Shown one piece after another: positions 10,408 to 19,990 of a DNA stretch of 64,000 nt (position 1 is the first letter of the stretch; the number at the start of each line of letters is the position of its first letter). The position numbers were made by a program, and so were the translations under genes. The stretch spans positions 8,618,001 to 8,682,000 of the forward strand of contig CAVNZM010000009.1 in assembly GCA_963693365.1 (NCBI GenBank). The letters are read 5' to 3'. The notes beneath the pieces were generated by a model that searched no databases, was not told the origin of the DNA, and worked only from the letters and a program-made list of their open reading frames with translations. The stretch comes from Amoebidium appalachense. Taxonomy: Eukaryota; Ichthyosporea.

Positions 10408-11178
10408 ATGGCCACCTACAACGAGGCGTTCGTCAGAGACAAATTGGCACGGATCGAGGGGGGGAAACACGAAGTGTCAACCCCTGCCGGCCGGATCGAC
10501 CTCCTCACAGACACGGACATCATCGAGGTCAAGCGCGCACCACAGTGGAAGGCCGCTATGGGACAGGTGCTGGCGTACATGAAGTACTACCCCAGCCACC
10601 GACCGCGGGTCCATCTGTTTGACTACGCACCAGCGGATGTGTACAAAACAGCGATTGAAACAATGACATCCTTCAACATACTTGTGACATTGGAACCTGA
10701 TACGATGCAGCTCGTGTGGGGTAAACGACCAACACCCCCCAGACCACAGCCTGATTCTATTCCGGCGGAGGTACAGTTCTTGAAGGACATGGCAAACGGA
10801 TATGGTGTTCCAGTACCGCAACTGGTGGAAGGGGAAGTGTGGGTGACGACTGGGGGGATGTTGGAGCTGATGCGCACCTGGGCAAGCGCAAGAGGAATGG
10901 GTACAGAATTTCGGGTAGGTTCCAAGAGGTTGGGTTCATGCCTCAGGAAGGTTCTCCGGGGTCGTGCATCGGTGAACTCGGATATGGTGAAGATAGGGAA
11001 CCCCACATCGGAAAGAACAATGGCGTACCATTTTAACAAAAACAAGGAGCGAGGCACGCGAGGCAGGCGAGGCAGGGGGTGGCCCGCGAGGCATGCGAGG
11101 CCCGCGAGGCACACGGGGGGGCGGCTTGTTTTGGCTGCTTTTTACTATGATTTAGAAGCTGCAAAGCTACCACGCTAA
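10408..11178 (+). CDS. PD-(D/E)XK nuclease with helicase-type C-terminal domain
   Basis: The ATG at 10408 is chosen because it follows the TATA-like box; the open frame extends five codons further upstream without another ATG. Residues 1-90 carry a PD-(D/E)XK nuclease pattern: GGKHEVSTPAGRIDLLT, then IIEVKRAPQWKAAMGQ, with Asp in RIDLL and Glu-x-Lys in IEVK as metal and catalytic residues. Residues from about 115 on (VQFLKDMANGYG...TTGGMLELMRTWA) resemble the C-terminal domain of the neighbouring helicase, a probable winged-helix. The last 45 codons are Arg/Gly-rich from GCGAGGC-type repeats and may not be native. It shares a divergent promoter region with the helicase. A paralogue lies at 16326-16928. 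Likely acts on viral DNA; the exact substrate is unknown. Confidence 0.7.
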   Translation: MATYNEAFVRDKLARIEGGKHEVSTPAGRIDLLTDTDIIEVKRAPQWKAAMGQVLAYMKYYPSHRPRVHLFDYAPADVYKTAIETMTSFNILVTLEPDTMQLVWGKRPTPPRPQPDSIPAEVQFLKDMANGYGVPVPQLVEGEVWVTTGGMLELMRTWASARGMGTEFRVGSKRLGSCLRKVLRGRASVNSDMVKIGNPTSERTMAYHFNKNKERGTRGRRGRGWPARHARPARHTGGRLVLAAFYYDLEAAKLPR

Positions 11179-11403
11179 ATCGGGTGCCGGGGTGGCCCGC
11201 GCGGCCCGCACGGCGCCAGATGGTCGACGAACAGCCCGCCAGCGCCCGGTCGATAAACCGTCAGGTGGCCAATATCGCTCGAATCCAGGGGCCCCCCGGC
11301 GCATAATGCCCGATGCGGACTGACCGGCTATTCGATTTGATTGGCGGACTTGTTTGACCGATTCGGGTGCAACGTCGGCGCCCCCGCAGATCGGGCCGAG
11401 GAG
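11179..11403. other. GC-rich intergenic stretch
   Basis: It lies between the convergent 3' ends of the nuclease and the KilA/Bro-type gene. No open frame, hairpin terminator or repeat that I can support. Confidence 0.5.
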
Positions 11404-12328
11404 TCACCCCAGCACGTGCCTCTCCAGGAAGCGCACGGGGTACACCTTGACCGGGCGCAGGTCGCCCTGCACCATCGCCAGCGTCTCCTCGGGCTCGCAG
11501 CCCTCCTGCTCGCGCCACGTGCGTGCGAGCAGCCGGCCGAGCGTACTGCTGGACTTGTCGGTGATGCCCCGGTCGACGAGGAACTTGCCCATGGTCATGT
11601 AGCCGCCAATCGCCGACTCCTCGATGGCCGCACGCTCGCCGGCGGGAACGAGCACGTTCACCACGGCGTCGTGGAGCAACATGCGCATGTGCGGGTCCCG
11701 GTCCAGGCCGAACTCCTCGAGGAGGCTGCGGTAGCTCCTGATGTTCTCCACACGCATGCGCCCGTTCTCGATCAGCAAGCGCTCGACCTCGGCCTCCTCC
11801 CGCTTCACGCGCAGGCGACGCTCCTCCTCCAGCTCCTCGCGGCGGCGCTTGCGCTCGGGGGTCTCGCCGGTGCCGTTGCGGAAGGACGCGCGCTCCTCGG
11901 GGGTGCTGTTGTCGAAGCGCGCCTCGATCTCGGGGATGAGCGAGAAGTCGCCGGACAGCAGGCGAGCATAGTATGTAGGTGGCACAGGTCCTTCGGAACT
12001 CGTGCGCGCGCTTGCCGGGGAGCAGGAAGATGATCTCGATGAGGACAGGGAAGGGTGCTACGGGCGTAAGCATACCCTTTCTGTTGATGGACCTTGTTGC
12101 TGCGAGCAACAAGGTCCTTAACGGTCGGCTCCTTGCAGTTGCCTGCATATCAAACCATGCAGATCTTGCAGCATTTGACGAGCCAAGCACAATAGTAGCG
12201 GTATCCAGGACGCTACCCTGTGCATCCTTGCCCTCTCCGTGGATCCTGTATTGGGCATCCTTGAACTGCCAGGGGAACTCCCTCCACAGAAGCGACATGT
12301 CGCCTTTTTTGTTCTGCTCGCCAGCCAT
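11404..12328 (-). pseudogene. KilA/Bro-type viral protein with one frameshift
   Basis: ATG at 12328. The N-terminal 110 residues contain the pattern TPVAPFPVLIEIIFLLPGKRAHEFRR, followed after a one-base frameshift near 11975 by ARLLSGDFSLIPEIEARF, a highly charged predicted coiled coil rich in Glu and Arg, and a C-terminal domain with ITDKSSSTLGRLLARTW and a tail ending in RFLERHVLG. This architecture (PGK-FRR-GD-SL block, coiled coil, C-terminal ITD domain) occurs in KilA/Bro/MSV199-like proteins of large DNA viruses and some of their relatives. DNA binding is the usual suggestion; no function is proven. A TATA-like box (CATAAAAG on this strand, about 12366-12374) lies just upstream of the start. 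Confidence 0.7.
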
Positions 12329-12385
12329 GCTGTGTCAGAATGACCGGTTCTCCACGGGAGGCGCTCTTTTATGCTTTGTCACCCC

Positions 12386-13681
12386 TCACCGCAGCACCTC
12401 CCGCCGCAGCGCCGCCGCAAGCTGCGCGAGCCACGCCGTGCGGTCGTCGCCCAGGCACGCGGCAAAGTCGGCGTAGGGCCATCTGCGCCGAGAACCACTG
12501 GCCCTTCTCCTCGTTCCAGTACTGTTGTAATACGTAGTATTTACATATGGTAAGATCTTCTCAGTTTGTGTTATGTTTCAGTTCATATGCTTAGTGTAAA
12601 TGCCACACTCCTATTATGTAAAGTGTAGCATCGATCTCCGATATGCTTGTATACTTGTAATCGTGTTGTATCGGCTTTAATCGTGTATTGTGATATCGAT
12701 TAGAATATTTATTTGTGTGTACACGGATCCACCCACTCAGGGAGAGACGTGTACATGTTCGTGTGTACATAAATATCTCTGGTTATAGTTATGCTATTAC
12801 TATCTTGTTTGTTGATCTGTGCTCTCTTTTCCTTCCTCTTTCTCCTTCCTTATTTTCTCTTCTTTTTCTCCTTGTCTTCATGTGTATAATCGTATTTCTT
12901 TTCTACTAATATATGTTAGGTAGATTTGTGTTACTTAATACGTGTTCATTGGACGGTAACACACTTAGGCTACACTTAGAATAACATGTGTGTTCAGACT
13001 TCATTAATTTACTTTAGTTTTCATGTGTTGCCGGGCTTTAACCAATCATCAAGGTTAAGTGTGATATGTCTGAGTCTTTGCAGTGTGTCATAGGTTAGAA
13101 CTTCCTTGATGATGACACGAGTTGATCTTAACTAGTGTCCGTGTCCTATCATGTACGTCTCCGCGTACCAGATCTCTCTGAAAGCAATTGGTTCTTAGTG
13201 ATTGGTTTCCATTAGAGATAGATCAGATATCCGACTGGTCGGAAATCATGTATGGATTGGACTTAGAGGAATTTCAGGTATTTATTCGAAGATCAGAATA
13301 AATTCAGTTCAGTCGTGTCTAAACATTGATGTCTGTTGTGTACACTGCCCGATCGTTCCGTGTTTTGTTGTTGTGTGTGTCTGTGGTGTTTTCACACTGC
13401 ACCACTGTGTCTCTGCTTTCATCCCAAATACTTACATAATTTAACAAGTACCGCAGCCCGCTGGTCGGGGACACCTGCATCCGCGGGCACCGCCCGCACA
13501 CGCCAAAGCGGTCCGTGTCCGCCTCCCAGCCCGCCGCCAGCCGCTTGTCGTACAGAAGGGCCGCGCAGGCGGGTGCCTCGCAGGGGGCGTCCGCGCCCAA
13601 AACCGCCGCCACGGCGTCGCGCAGCGCGAGCGCAAGCAGCGTGCTCACGCACAGTGCCATGAGCAGGAGGACCAGCAGCAT
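12386..13681 (-). pseudogene. Small membrane protein gene split by a solo LTR
   Basis: ATG at 13681 begins a hydrophobic N-terminal segment of about 25 residues (MLLVLLLMALCVSTLLALAL), then a Cys-bearing luminal or external region (CEAPAC, CGRCP). At 13447 the frame meets a 924-bp insertion with a five-base target duplication. On the far side (12522 downward) the frame resumes in phase with WNEEKGQWFSAQ, has a one-base shift near 12476, and ends at a stop at 12386. Without the insertion the protein would be about 125 residues. The function is not recognised; membrane anchoring is inferred from hydrophobicity alone. Confidence 0.65.
12523..13446. mobile_element. Solo LTR, 924 bp
   Basis: AT-rich block starting TGTTGTAATACG and ending TAATTTAACA (TG...CA ends), flanked on both sides by AGTAC (12518-12522 and 13447-13451). 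These are the marks of an LTR left by recombination between the two LTRs of an integrated retrovirus-like element. It is unlike the LTRs of the copia and gypsy elements in this window. The GC content drops sharply against the flanking viral genes. No coding capacity. Confidence 0.88.
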
Positions 13682-13729
13682 TGTTACGTCACCAGTGCAT
13701 TATGTGCCCGCTTAATCTGCCGGTAGTGC

Positions 13730-14484
13730 ATGCACATCACGCACGGCGACCGCTTTGTCAGCCGCAACCTCGCGCTGCTCAGCTGCCCGGTGGAGTGGCT
13801 CGAGGACCTGGCCAACACCAAGCACACGGGCATGGGCCTGCGCTGGCAGCGGGACGGCGACAAGGTAGCCGCCATGCTCGGCGACACACGCATGTACTGG
13901 AGGGCGCTGCCCGATGCCAACGTCGTCAGTTCACGGACGACCCTGCGCAGGCGAGCTCGTTCGCGTTCAGCGGCTGCCCCCTCCAGCAGCCCAACTACGT
14001 GCCGGACACGGGCCTTGCCGGAGTGCGCGTGCGCCTGCACGAGCCCGCCCCGCCTGCGCTCCCCCCGCCGAGCCCGCCGCCCAAGGCCCGCGTGGAGCTC
14101 GGCGTCGCGTTCTGCGCCAGCGTGCTTGGAGTCGGTCCCGTGCCCATGCCCTCGTGGTTCGTGTGCCCGGCCGGCGCGGGCCCGTCCATGCAGTACGGGT
14201 TCCGCGGCGTCAACCTTGCGCTGTGCCTGCTGCACGTGTGGCGCTTCCGCGTGTGCGTGGACCTGTTCCCATTCCCGGGCCTGACGCTGTTTCTCGCGCT
14301 GCTCGAGCTCGGATATTTTGTAGCCGACTATCAATGCGTGCCCTGCTCCTGTGCCCCTCCCTGCTGGCGCTGGCCCTGGCGGCCCCCGAGTGCCAGCTGT
14401 TCGCAAGCTCCGCATCTGTGGCGACCACCGCACACGTGCAGCCCACGCCCACCGCCCAAACAAGGACGTGGTGGGCGACCCTGA
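13730..14484 (+). pseudogene. Virus-like protein of unknown function, frameshifted
   Basis: ATG at 13730 opens a GC-rich frame (MHITHGDRFVSRNLALLSCP...). Near 13920 coding character moves to another frame, continuing with FTDDPAQASSFAFSGCPLQQ, a Pro-rich linker, and a region with several hydrophobic stretches (LALCLLHVWRF, LFPFPGLTLFLALLELGYF) that may be membrane segments. The true stop is uncertain, because the frame runs past the start of the next gene at 14334. I do not recognise a family. It shares base composition and orientation with the secreted and capsid-like genes downstream, so it is probably of the same virus-like block. Confidence 0.5.
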
Positions 14485-14801
14485 CGCACGTGGAGACCAC
14501 CGGCGCACACGTGGTGCCCACGCCCACCGCCGAAACAAAGACGTGGTGGGCGACCCTGACGCAAGTGGAGACCGTGGCGGCCACCACCACAGCGGCCGCA
14601 GCCACCGACCCCCCTGAAACCGCCTCCGACACCGACACCGACCCCGGCGGCGTGTTTGAGCTCCCCGCTGCCATCACCGACGGCGACCTCAGCGACGACC
14701 CCACGCCCACCATGCCCGTGGACCCGCCCGCCCCGCCGGCCGGCGCCAACGCGTCCAACTGGGAGTGCCGCTGCACGCTCGTGGCCCCCAGACCCCAATA
14801 A
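14334..14801 (+). CDS. Secreted or surface Thr-rich repeat protein
   Basis: 155 codons from ATG at 14334. An N-terminal signal peptide is visible (MRALLLCPSLLALALAAPEC). Two near-identical repeats of about 28 residues follow, each containing PTPTA(Q/E)T(R/K)TWWATLT, then a Thr/Asp/Pro-rich acidic stretch and a Cys-containing C-terminus. The stop is followed at once by AATAAATCTTTTTG, a polyadenylation signal. The composition suggests an O-glycosylated extracellular or envelope protein; no family was recognised. The start overlaps the doubtful 3' end of the preceding gene. Confidence 0.65.
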   Translation: MRALLLCPSLLALALAAPECQLFASSASVATTAHVQPTPTAQTRTWWATLTHVETTGAHVVPTPTAETKTWWATLTQVETVAATTTAAAATDPPETASDTDTDPGGVFELPAAITDGDLSDDPTPTMPVDPPAPPAGANASNWECRCTLVAPRPQ

Positions 14802-14822
14802 ATCTTTTTGTGGCCACCCGTA

Positions 14823-16187
14823 ATGTCGCATGCGCGCTCCCGCATCCTTGACGACATGGCGTCCCACATCGACTTCGCGGCGGCCGTGGCCCGCCGGGCC
14901 GCGTTCCCGCACGGGCCCGCGCTGCCCTCGGCCCCTCGCAGCGTGACCGTGCCGAGCGAGGCCCCGCCGCGCGTTGACCGCCCCGCGCTGCCGCAGGGCC
15001 AGTGGCGCTACCACTTCAAGTTCGTGACGGGCGGGTCCGAGTGCCGGCCGCTGCAGGTGGAGTTTCCCGCCACACGGTCTGTGCACGGCATCCGCGTCGA
15101 GGGCTTCAAGGCGCACAGCGTGTACGACGTGTGCGAGGGCGCAAACAGGCTCACGCTGTCGCTGTCGTACCTGGACTCGCCCGACGGCCGGCCTCCGGGC
15201 ATGTGGGTGAAGGCGTCCACCGACGTGTACCTGCCGGTCGGCAACTACACCCTGGACAGCCTGTGCGCCGAGCTCGAGATGCGGCTGGACGCCGCCATCG
15301 CCGCATGCTTCAACCCCAGCTACAGCCCCGAGGAGGTGGCCGACATTCTGGAGATGTACCCGGACTCGCTGCCCTACTACGCCAGCGTCGCGCACACCGA
15401 GTGCCTGCGGCACGCCGCCGAGCGCAACGGCGAGGCGTGGACGAGGCAACAGGACTTTGTGTGCAAGTCGCGCTGGGCGCCACGCCAGCAGGGGCCGCGG
15501 GACGAGATCGCCTTCGAGGCGCTCATGCTCGCGCAGCTGTACTACAGGGAGAACGCATGGGCGTGGCGCGAGCTCGCCAACGAGCGCGACGCGCACGGCC
15601 GCATCCAGTGGCCGTTCCACAACACGCTGTACAACCTCATGACGCCCTCGAGGCTTGCGCTGCCCGGGCGGCTGGTCATCAGCATCCACCACCGCAAGAA
15701 CATGGACCCCGACACAATGAAGCACTGGCGGCCCTACGCGTCGGTGCCGACGTTCACGCTGGACGTGTGCCGGGGCCTCGGGAACGTGCTGGGGATGGCG
15801 GCCGGTGCGCACGTCAGCAGGAGCCTGACGGCCGGGCTGCCGCCGCTGGCACGCTACTTCGACGGGCGAGACCATGCGGCAGTCGAGGAGGGCGACCAAC
15901 AGCTGCCGTGCCAGGGCGACAACATCCAGTGCGTGTTTGGGACTGGGGTGCCGCTGGGGCCACGCGGCGCGCTCATGGTGCACGTCATGCAGGGCGAGAC
16001 GAGCCTGCAGGGGCGCATCACGGCGCCGGGCGTGCAGGGGGCGGCGTGCGGGGCCGTGGACGACATGCAGGCGAGCCCGCAGATCTTGGGGACGCTGGAT
16101 CACGTTGACACGCTGCGGCTGGTGGTGGTGGACGAGACCGGCACAAGGGTGACCGGGTGCTTCACGGCGCTAGTGGCGATTAAATAA
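14823..16187 (+). CDS. Candidate minor capsid (penton-like) protein
   Basis: An intact 454-codon frame; ATG at 14823 lies 20 bases after the polyadenylation signal of the previous gene, and TTAAATAAAAG overlaps the stop. After a basic start, residues about 60-160 have alternating beta pattern with VHGIRVEGFKAHSVYDV, YLPVGNYTLDSLCAELEMRL, and the C-terminus shows VDTLRLVVVDETGTRVTGCF. A beta-strand edge, a 'G-x-Y ... L...L' element and a final 'LRL...D..G..V' strand are typical of the penton or minor capsid proteins of Polinton-like viruses and relatives. This is a pattern-based inference, not a clear family match. No major capsid or packaging ATPase gene is present in the window. Confidence 0.5.
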   Translation: MSHARSRILDDMASHIDFAAAVARRAAFPHGPALPSAPRSVTVPSEAPPRVDRPALPQGQWRYHFKFVTGGSECRPLQVEFPATRSVHGIRVEGFKAHSVYDVCEGANRLTLSLSYLDSPDGRPPGMWVKASTDVYLPVGNYTLDSLCAELEMRLDAAIAACFNPSYSPEEVADILEMYPDSLPYYASVAHTECLRHAAERNGEAWTRQQDFVCKSRWAPRQQGPRDEIAFEALMLAQLYYRENAWAWRELANERDAHGRIQWPFHNTLYNLMTPSRLALPGRLVISIHHRKNMDPDTMKHWRPYASVPTFTLDVCRGLGNVLGMAAGAHVSRSLTAGLPPLARYFDGRDHAAVEEGDQQLPCQGDNIQCVFGTGVPLGPRGALMVHVMQGETSLQGRITAPGVQGAACGAVDDMQASPQILGTLDHVDTLRLVVVDETGTRVTGCFTALVAIK

Positions 16188-16197
16188 AAGGGAGCCT

Positions 16198-16276
16198 GAG
16201 GTGCACGGCAGGTCGGTAGCTGCCTGGTTGATCCTCAGGGCAGGGACCGCCGAGGTGCAGGGCAGGTCGGTAGCTG
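16198..16276 (+). repeat. Two 25-bp direct repeats upstream of 16326
   Basis: 16198-16222 and 16252-16276 share GGCAGGTCGGTAGCTG and the preceding GAGGTGCA with one mismatch. They lie directly upstream of a TATA box, so they are likely promoter elements for the following gene. Confidence 0.65.
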
Positions 16277-16277
16277 G

Positions 16278-16285
16278 TATAAAAG
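16278..16285 (+). promoter_or_regulatory. TATA box TATAAAAG
   Basis: Perfect TATAAAAG 40 bases before the ATG at 16326 and directly after the second 25-bp repeat. Confidence 0.7.
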
Positions 16286-16325
16286 GCCTGTTTCTTGTGT
16301 TGGGAGGCGCAGTCTGTTTTTGACG

Positions 16326-16928
16326 ATGCACCGGCTAGAGCAAGTATGTACTGATGACGGGGTTTTGCTTACCGTGAAAGAAACACGGGACGACGGCAGG
16401 GTTTGGTATAATGCAACACTCTTCCTCGCCAGCCATGGCATGGCATTCTCAAACAGTTACTGGATCAAGTTGAAGAAAGTGAAACACGTGATACGTTCTT
16501 TGGGCAGCACCGAGCCTCTTCAAGTTGTTGACAGCACCCTGACACAATGTCAAGGAGATCAACCGAAACTTGTAAGGGGTACGTGGGTAAGGGATATTTT
16601 GGCAGTTAAAATGATGGACTATGTGGCTCCAAAAACCAAGTCAGAGCGCAGGGAGGCGTCCATCCAAGAGGCATTGGCTCTGCGAGAGGGGGGAGAGCGG
16701 GAGGTCAATACGCCTACGGGGCCCGTTGATCTACTAACCAGTACACAGGTCATCGAGGTTAAAAAGGGGAAACGATGGAAAGAGGCCCTAGGACAAATAA
16801 TGGTTGACCGGATTCATTTTCCCAACCACCAGCCGCGCATACATTTTTTTGATGCATCGGAAACAGACAAAAAACACATCCTATGGATGTGCTCGTTGTA
16901 CAACATAGTTGTATCTTTTGAGAACTAA
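16326..16928 (+). CDS. PD-(D/E)XK nuclease paralogue with KilA-like N-terminus
   Basis: ATG at 16326. Residues about 1-95 contain DDGRVWYNATLFLASHG, weakly like a KilA-N or Bro-N domain. Residues from about 110 hold EGGEREVNTPTGPVDLLT, then VIEVKKGKRWKEALGQ and HQPRIHFFD, which match the nuclease at 10408 segment by segment, including Asp in VDLL and Glu-x-Lys in IEVK. The frame stops at 16928, but a shifted frame just beyond reads AWGKRPRQG, which equals VWGKRPTPP in the paralogue, so the natural C-terminus has probably been lost by a one-base shift. Probably a virus-encoded DNA nuclease. Confidence 0.65.
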   Translation: MHRLEQVCTDDGVLLTVKETRDDGRVWYNATLFLASHGMAFSNSYWIKLKKVKHVIRSLGSTEPLQVVDSTLTQCQGDQPKLVRGTWVRDILAVKMMDYVAPKTKSERREASIQEALALREGGEREVNTPTGPVDLLTSTQVIEVKKGKRWKEALGQIMVDRIHFPNHQPRIHFFDASETDKKHILWMCSLYNIVVSFEN

Positions 16929-16968
16929 TGGAAGGTCGGCATGGGGTAAACGACCAAGGCAAGGAAGG

Positions 16969-16976
16969 CATAAAAG
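16969..16976 (+). promoter_or_regulatory. TATA-like box separated from resolvase gene by gypsy insertion
   Basis: CATAAAAG lies just before the C-rich target site of the gypsy element. The next viral gene start (25409) lies directly after the other end of that element, so this box was about 40 bases upstream of it before insertion. Confidence 0.5.
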
Positions 16977-16992
16977 ATGACCCCTTCCCCCC

Positions 16993-17705
16993 TGTCGTAT
17001 CCTAATGTATATGTACTAGAGACGCGGCACTCTACTAAGTGTACACACACGAAAAGGAACGAACGTGTACGGAAAAACGGTAAAGTTTATTCAGACCAGG
17101 CTCCGACGGGCAAACTTAGATCCGTACGGAATGAGACTAAGTTACAACTGCGGCCATCAAGGCCGTGCCCTCAAAGATCATCATCACCTGGCCCCCTACG
17201 ATGCCACATTCCAAACATTCCGATCTACTTTTATCGTGCGCCTGCACGAGCTAAGTCGATCTACTCAACTAATATATTTATCCATGTCTCACCCCTCACC
17301 CTCCCCCTAGTGGCACCGCAGAGTCTAAATCTACATTTCATACTATCCTCCCCCCCCCTCCCTCCCCCCCTTTCCTCTACATCTAAATATATAAATACGT
17401 TTGGCAACATACACTATCAAACCTTGTCAATACTTACAAAAGGGCTTCTGCCCGAACAATCACATTCCTAAGTCCTCCTACGATCTATCCTACACACTAA
17501 TTGGAATTCTATTGGTCGGCTGTCCCGGCTGACGTGGTCCAATGCCCTGCGCCGGCAGAGGCAAGATGCACGCAGCTGTACAGCTATCTTGAGGCCCCGG
17601 ACTTGATCTTGATGATCTGTGGACCCGGGCCACCCCCCCCCCCCCCCCCCCCCGATCTCGATCGTAGACTTAGGCTAATCTGCTGAGACGGATTAGTATA
17701 TGTCA
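16993..17705 (-). repeat. 3' LTR of gypsy element
   Basis: 713 bp. On the plus strand it begins TGTCGTATCC and ends GTATATGTCA, so it has TG...CA ends. Nearly the same as 24676-25390. It contains a C homopolymer at about 17632-17653 that differs in length from the other LTR. Confidence 0.93.
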
Positions 17706-17844
17706 ACTCCCCCCCGGCCCCCGGAAAAGCTGAGTCCCACCTCAGTCACATTACATCTAACACCCCCTAAAAAGACATAGACTAATCAGTCTCCCAAAAA
17801 AAAATTAAAATTAAATAAATTACGAAGAAAAATAATAAATTAAT

Positions 17845-19990
17845 CTACACCATAAGCTTGATACCTACGGAGACACCTATGATAATAAATGAAATTCCTA
17901 CGACTACGTTCACACTCCTCCTCGGTCTCCTCCCCCCCTCCCCCTCCCCCCGTGTGTCTACGTGTATTTGCATCACTCCCCCCCCGGCCCCCTCCCCCAT
18001 CGACTTTTTCACACCTGGTCCACGATTAAACTGAGGAATAACTCTCTTTGGCCTAGAGGGAGCACTAGGCAACTCCCTCTGCACTAATCTAGCCTCATAA
18101 GCACGAATAGAAAACGGGCAATCCAAATGAAACTCAGGCAACCACTGATCTTCCTGATAACCTCCCTCAAAACGAATTAAATAATAATTTACCTTACCTT
18201 CCTTACCTTCGATAACCTTTTTATCCATAATTTTATCTACTGCAGCCTCCGATACATCCACCGACCCGTCATAGTCGGGGGTGAATGCATCTAACACTCG
18301 ACGGCCCTCCGGCCGTTTAACCCTAAGGGCCCTATCATAATATTCCTTTATATCATCTACATTATAAAATCTAACATCACTCTCATTATCTAACCTCTGC
18401 ACCTTATATTCCGTCAGACCTAACCTAGCCACTATTTTATACGGACCGATAAAAAGAGGCAACCATTTCTTACCATACTTACGAAGACCTTCACCTTCAC
18501 CCTTACCTTCCTGCTCCTGCTTATATCTCTTTTTCCTAGTATGATCCCTAATTAAAACTAAAGTACCCTCGGCAAATTCACGTAACGGACGTGTGGACAC
18601 GTCTGTACGTGCCTGTGCCTGCTGTGTACGGGCCAGAGCTGCATCACGTGCAGCCCGGGCCCGGGTTAGTAGCTGCTCCCGGAACTCAGTCCAGTGGGGA
18701 TAAGTTAGTCGGTCAGCCCCCCCCATCGGCAAAAGTGCCGTATCTAACAAACTAATAGCCTCCTGCCCATAGACCAAATAAAACGGAGAAAAACCAGTCA
18801 CAGCATGAGGGGTAGAATTATATGAATGAGCAATAAACCTAGACATATGATCCCAATCATTAGCCTCCACATCCACCATTTTGCCAAAGGACTTCTGAAA
18901 CACTGCATGCACACGTTCAGAGATGGCATTTGCTTGAGGGTGATATGCAGACTTAGTGATATGAGCTACCCTTAAAAATTTTACACACCTCCGACACCAA
19001 CTGATTTAAAAACACACGACTCCTATCCGTTAACAAAACACGAGGACAACCAAACCTAAGCCGTTAACAAAACACGAGGACAACCAAACCTAAGACAAAT
19101 TTCATCCACAAAAATACGAGCAAACAAAACGGCATTAGCAGTGGGGAGAGGAAAAACTTCAACCCAACGAGTGGCCACATCGTTGACGGTAACAAGAACA
19201 GTGTTACCCTCAACCGTAGAATTAAAAGGACCGACCACATCCACTGCTACCCTTTCAAACATACGAACATTAAAATCCCTAATAAACGACGGGCGGGAAC
19301 GAGAGTGGGGACTCTCATTCCTTTCCTGACAATGCATGCATGACAACACATAATCCCTCACCTCCCTACTCATACCCGGCCAAAAATACGAACGATTAAC
19401 ACGAAGCAACGTCCTATTTACACCTAACTGACCAGCCATGGGATGCTCATGCGCCATATGCAAAACCTCAGGCACAAGTGCCGTCGGGACCCAAACTCGG
19501 TGTCCGTCTGGCCCAGAACAATGATAAACTAAATCCTGCTCTACCTGACACATTTTTGCTAACTTGGCTACCTTAATCATCTGCCTTTTATTTTTAAATT
19601 TAATCGAATCAACCGGCCCCTTTAAATAATTCTTAACCAGACCAATCAACACATCTTCCTCCTGAGCTAAGATCAAAGCCGTAGGTGCTAAGGCAGGGGC
19701 CGAGCCATGAGACTCGGTCCCGACCTCAGACACTGACAAATACCTCCCCCCCCCTCTCCTACACTTATAAGCAAGCAACCCCGGAACCCAAGAAGACACA
19801 TCCACAGACACAGCATCTAATCCTTTCTGCTCACTCTCCCCCCCTTCCCCCCTCCCCCCCCCGTCTCTCACAATCCCCCCCCTCCCCCTCCTTCTCTTCT
19901 TCAAACAAAATATAAGCAGCACGAGAGAGAGCATCACAGTCAACCATTGTTTCACCCTTGGCATAAGACAATTTATAGGAGAACTCACCG
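17845..19990 (-). pseudogene. Gypsy integrase with chromodomain-like C-terminus, broken
   Basis: The H2C2 zinc domain (HEHPMAGQLGVNRTLL...CMHCQ) and first Asp (VAVDVVGPF) lie in the frame ending near 19056. A 34-bp tandem duplication (19027-19060 and 19061-19094) breaks the frame, and another shift near 18976 precedes HPQANAISERVHAVF with the catalytic Glu. The following 355 codons carry the integrase C-terminal region (NSTPHAVTGFSPFYLVYG), a chromodomain-like segment (VNYYLIRFEGGYQEDQWLPE, about 18150) and a hydrophobic tail (VVVGISFIIIGVSVGI). Chromodomains direct insertion to marked chromatin in chromoviruses. The hydrophobic end is unusual for an integrase. Confidence 0.85.

Noticed and set aside
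14331-16103. 590-codon minus-strand frame opposite the secreted and capsid-like genes
   Set aside because: Antisense shadow of GC-rich coding DNA, His/Arg/Gly-rich without domains.
15002-16108. 368-codon Arg/Ala-rich frame overlapping the penton-like gene
   Set aside because: Shadow frame of a GC-rich gene; composition shows no protein character and the other frame has it.
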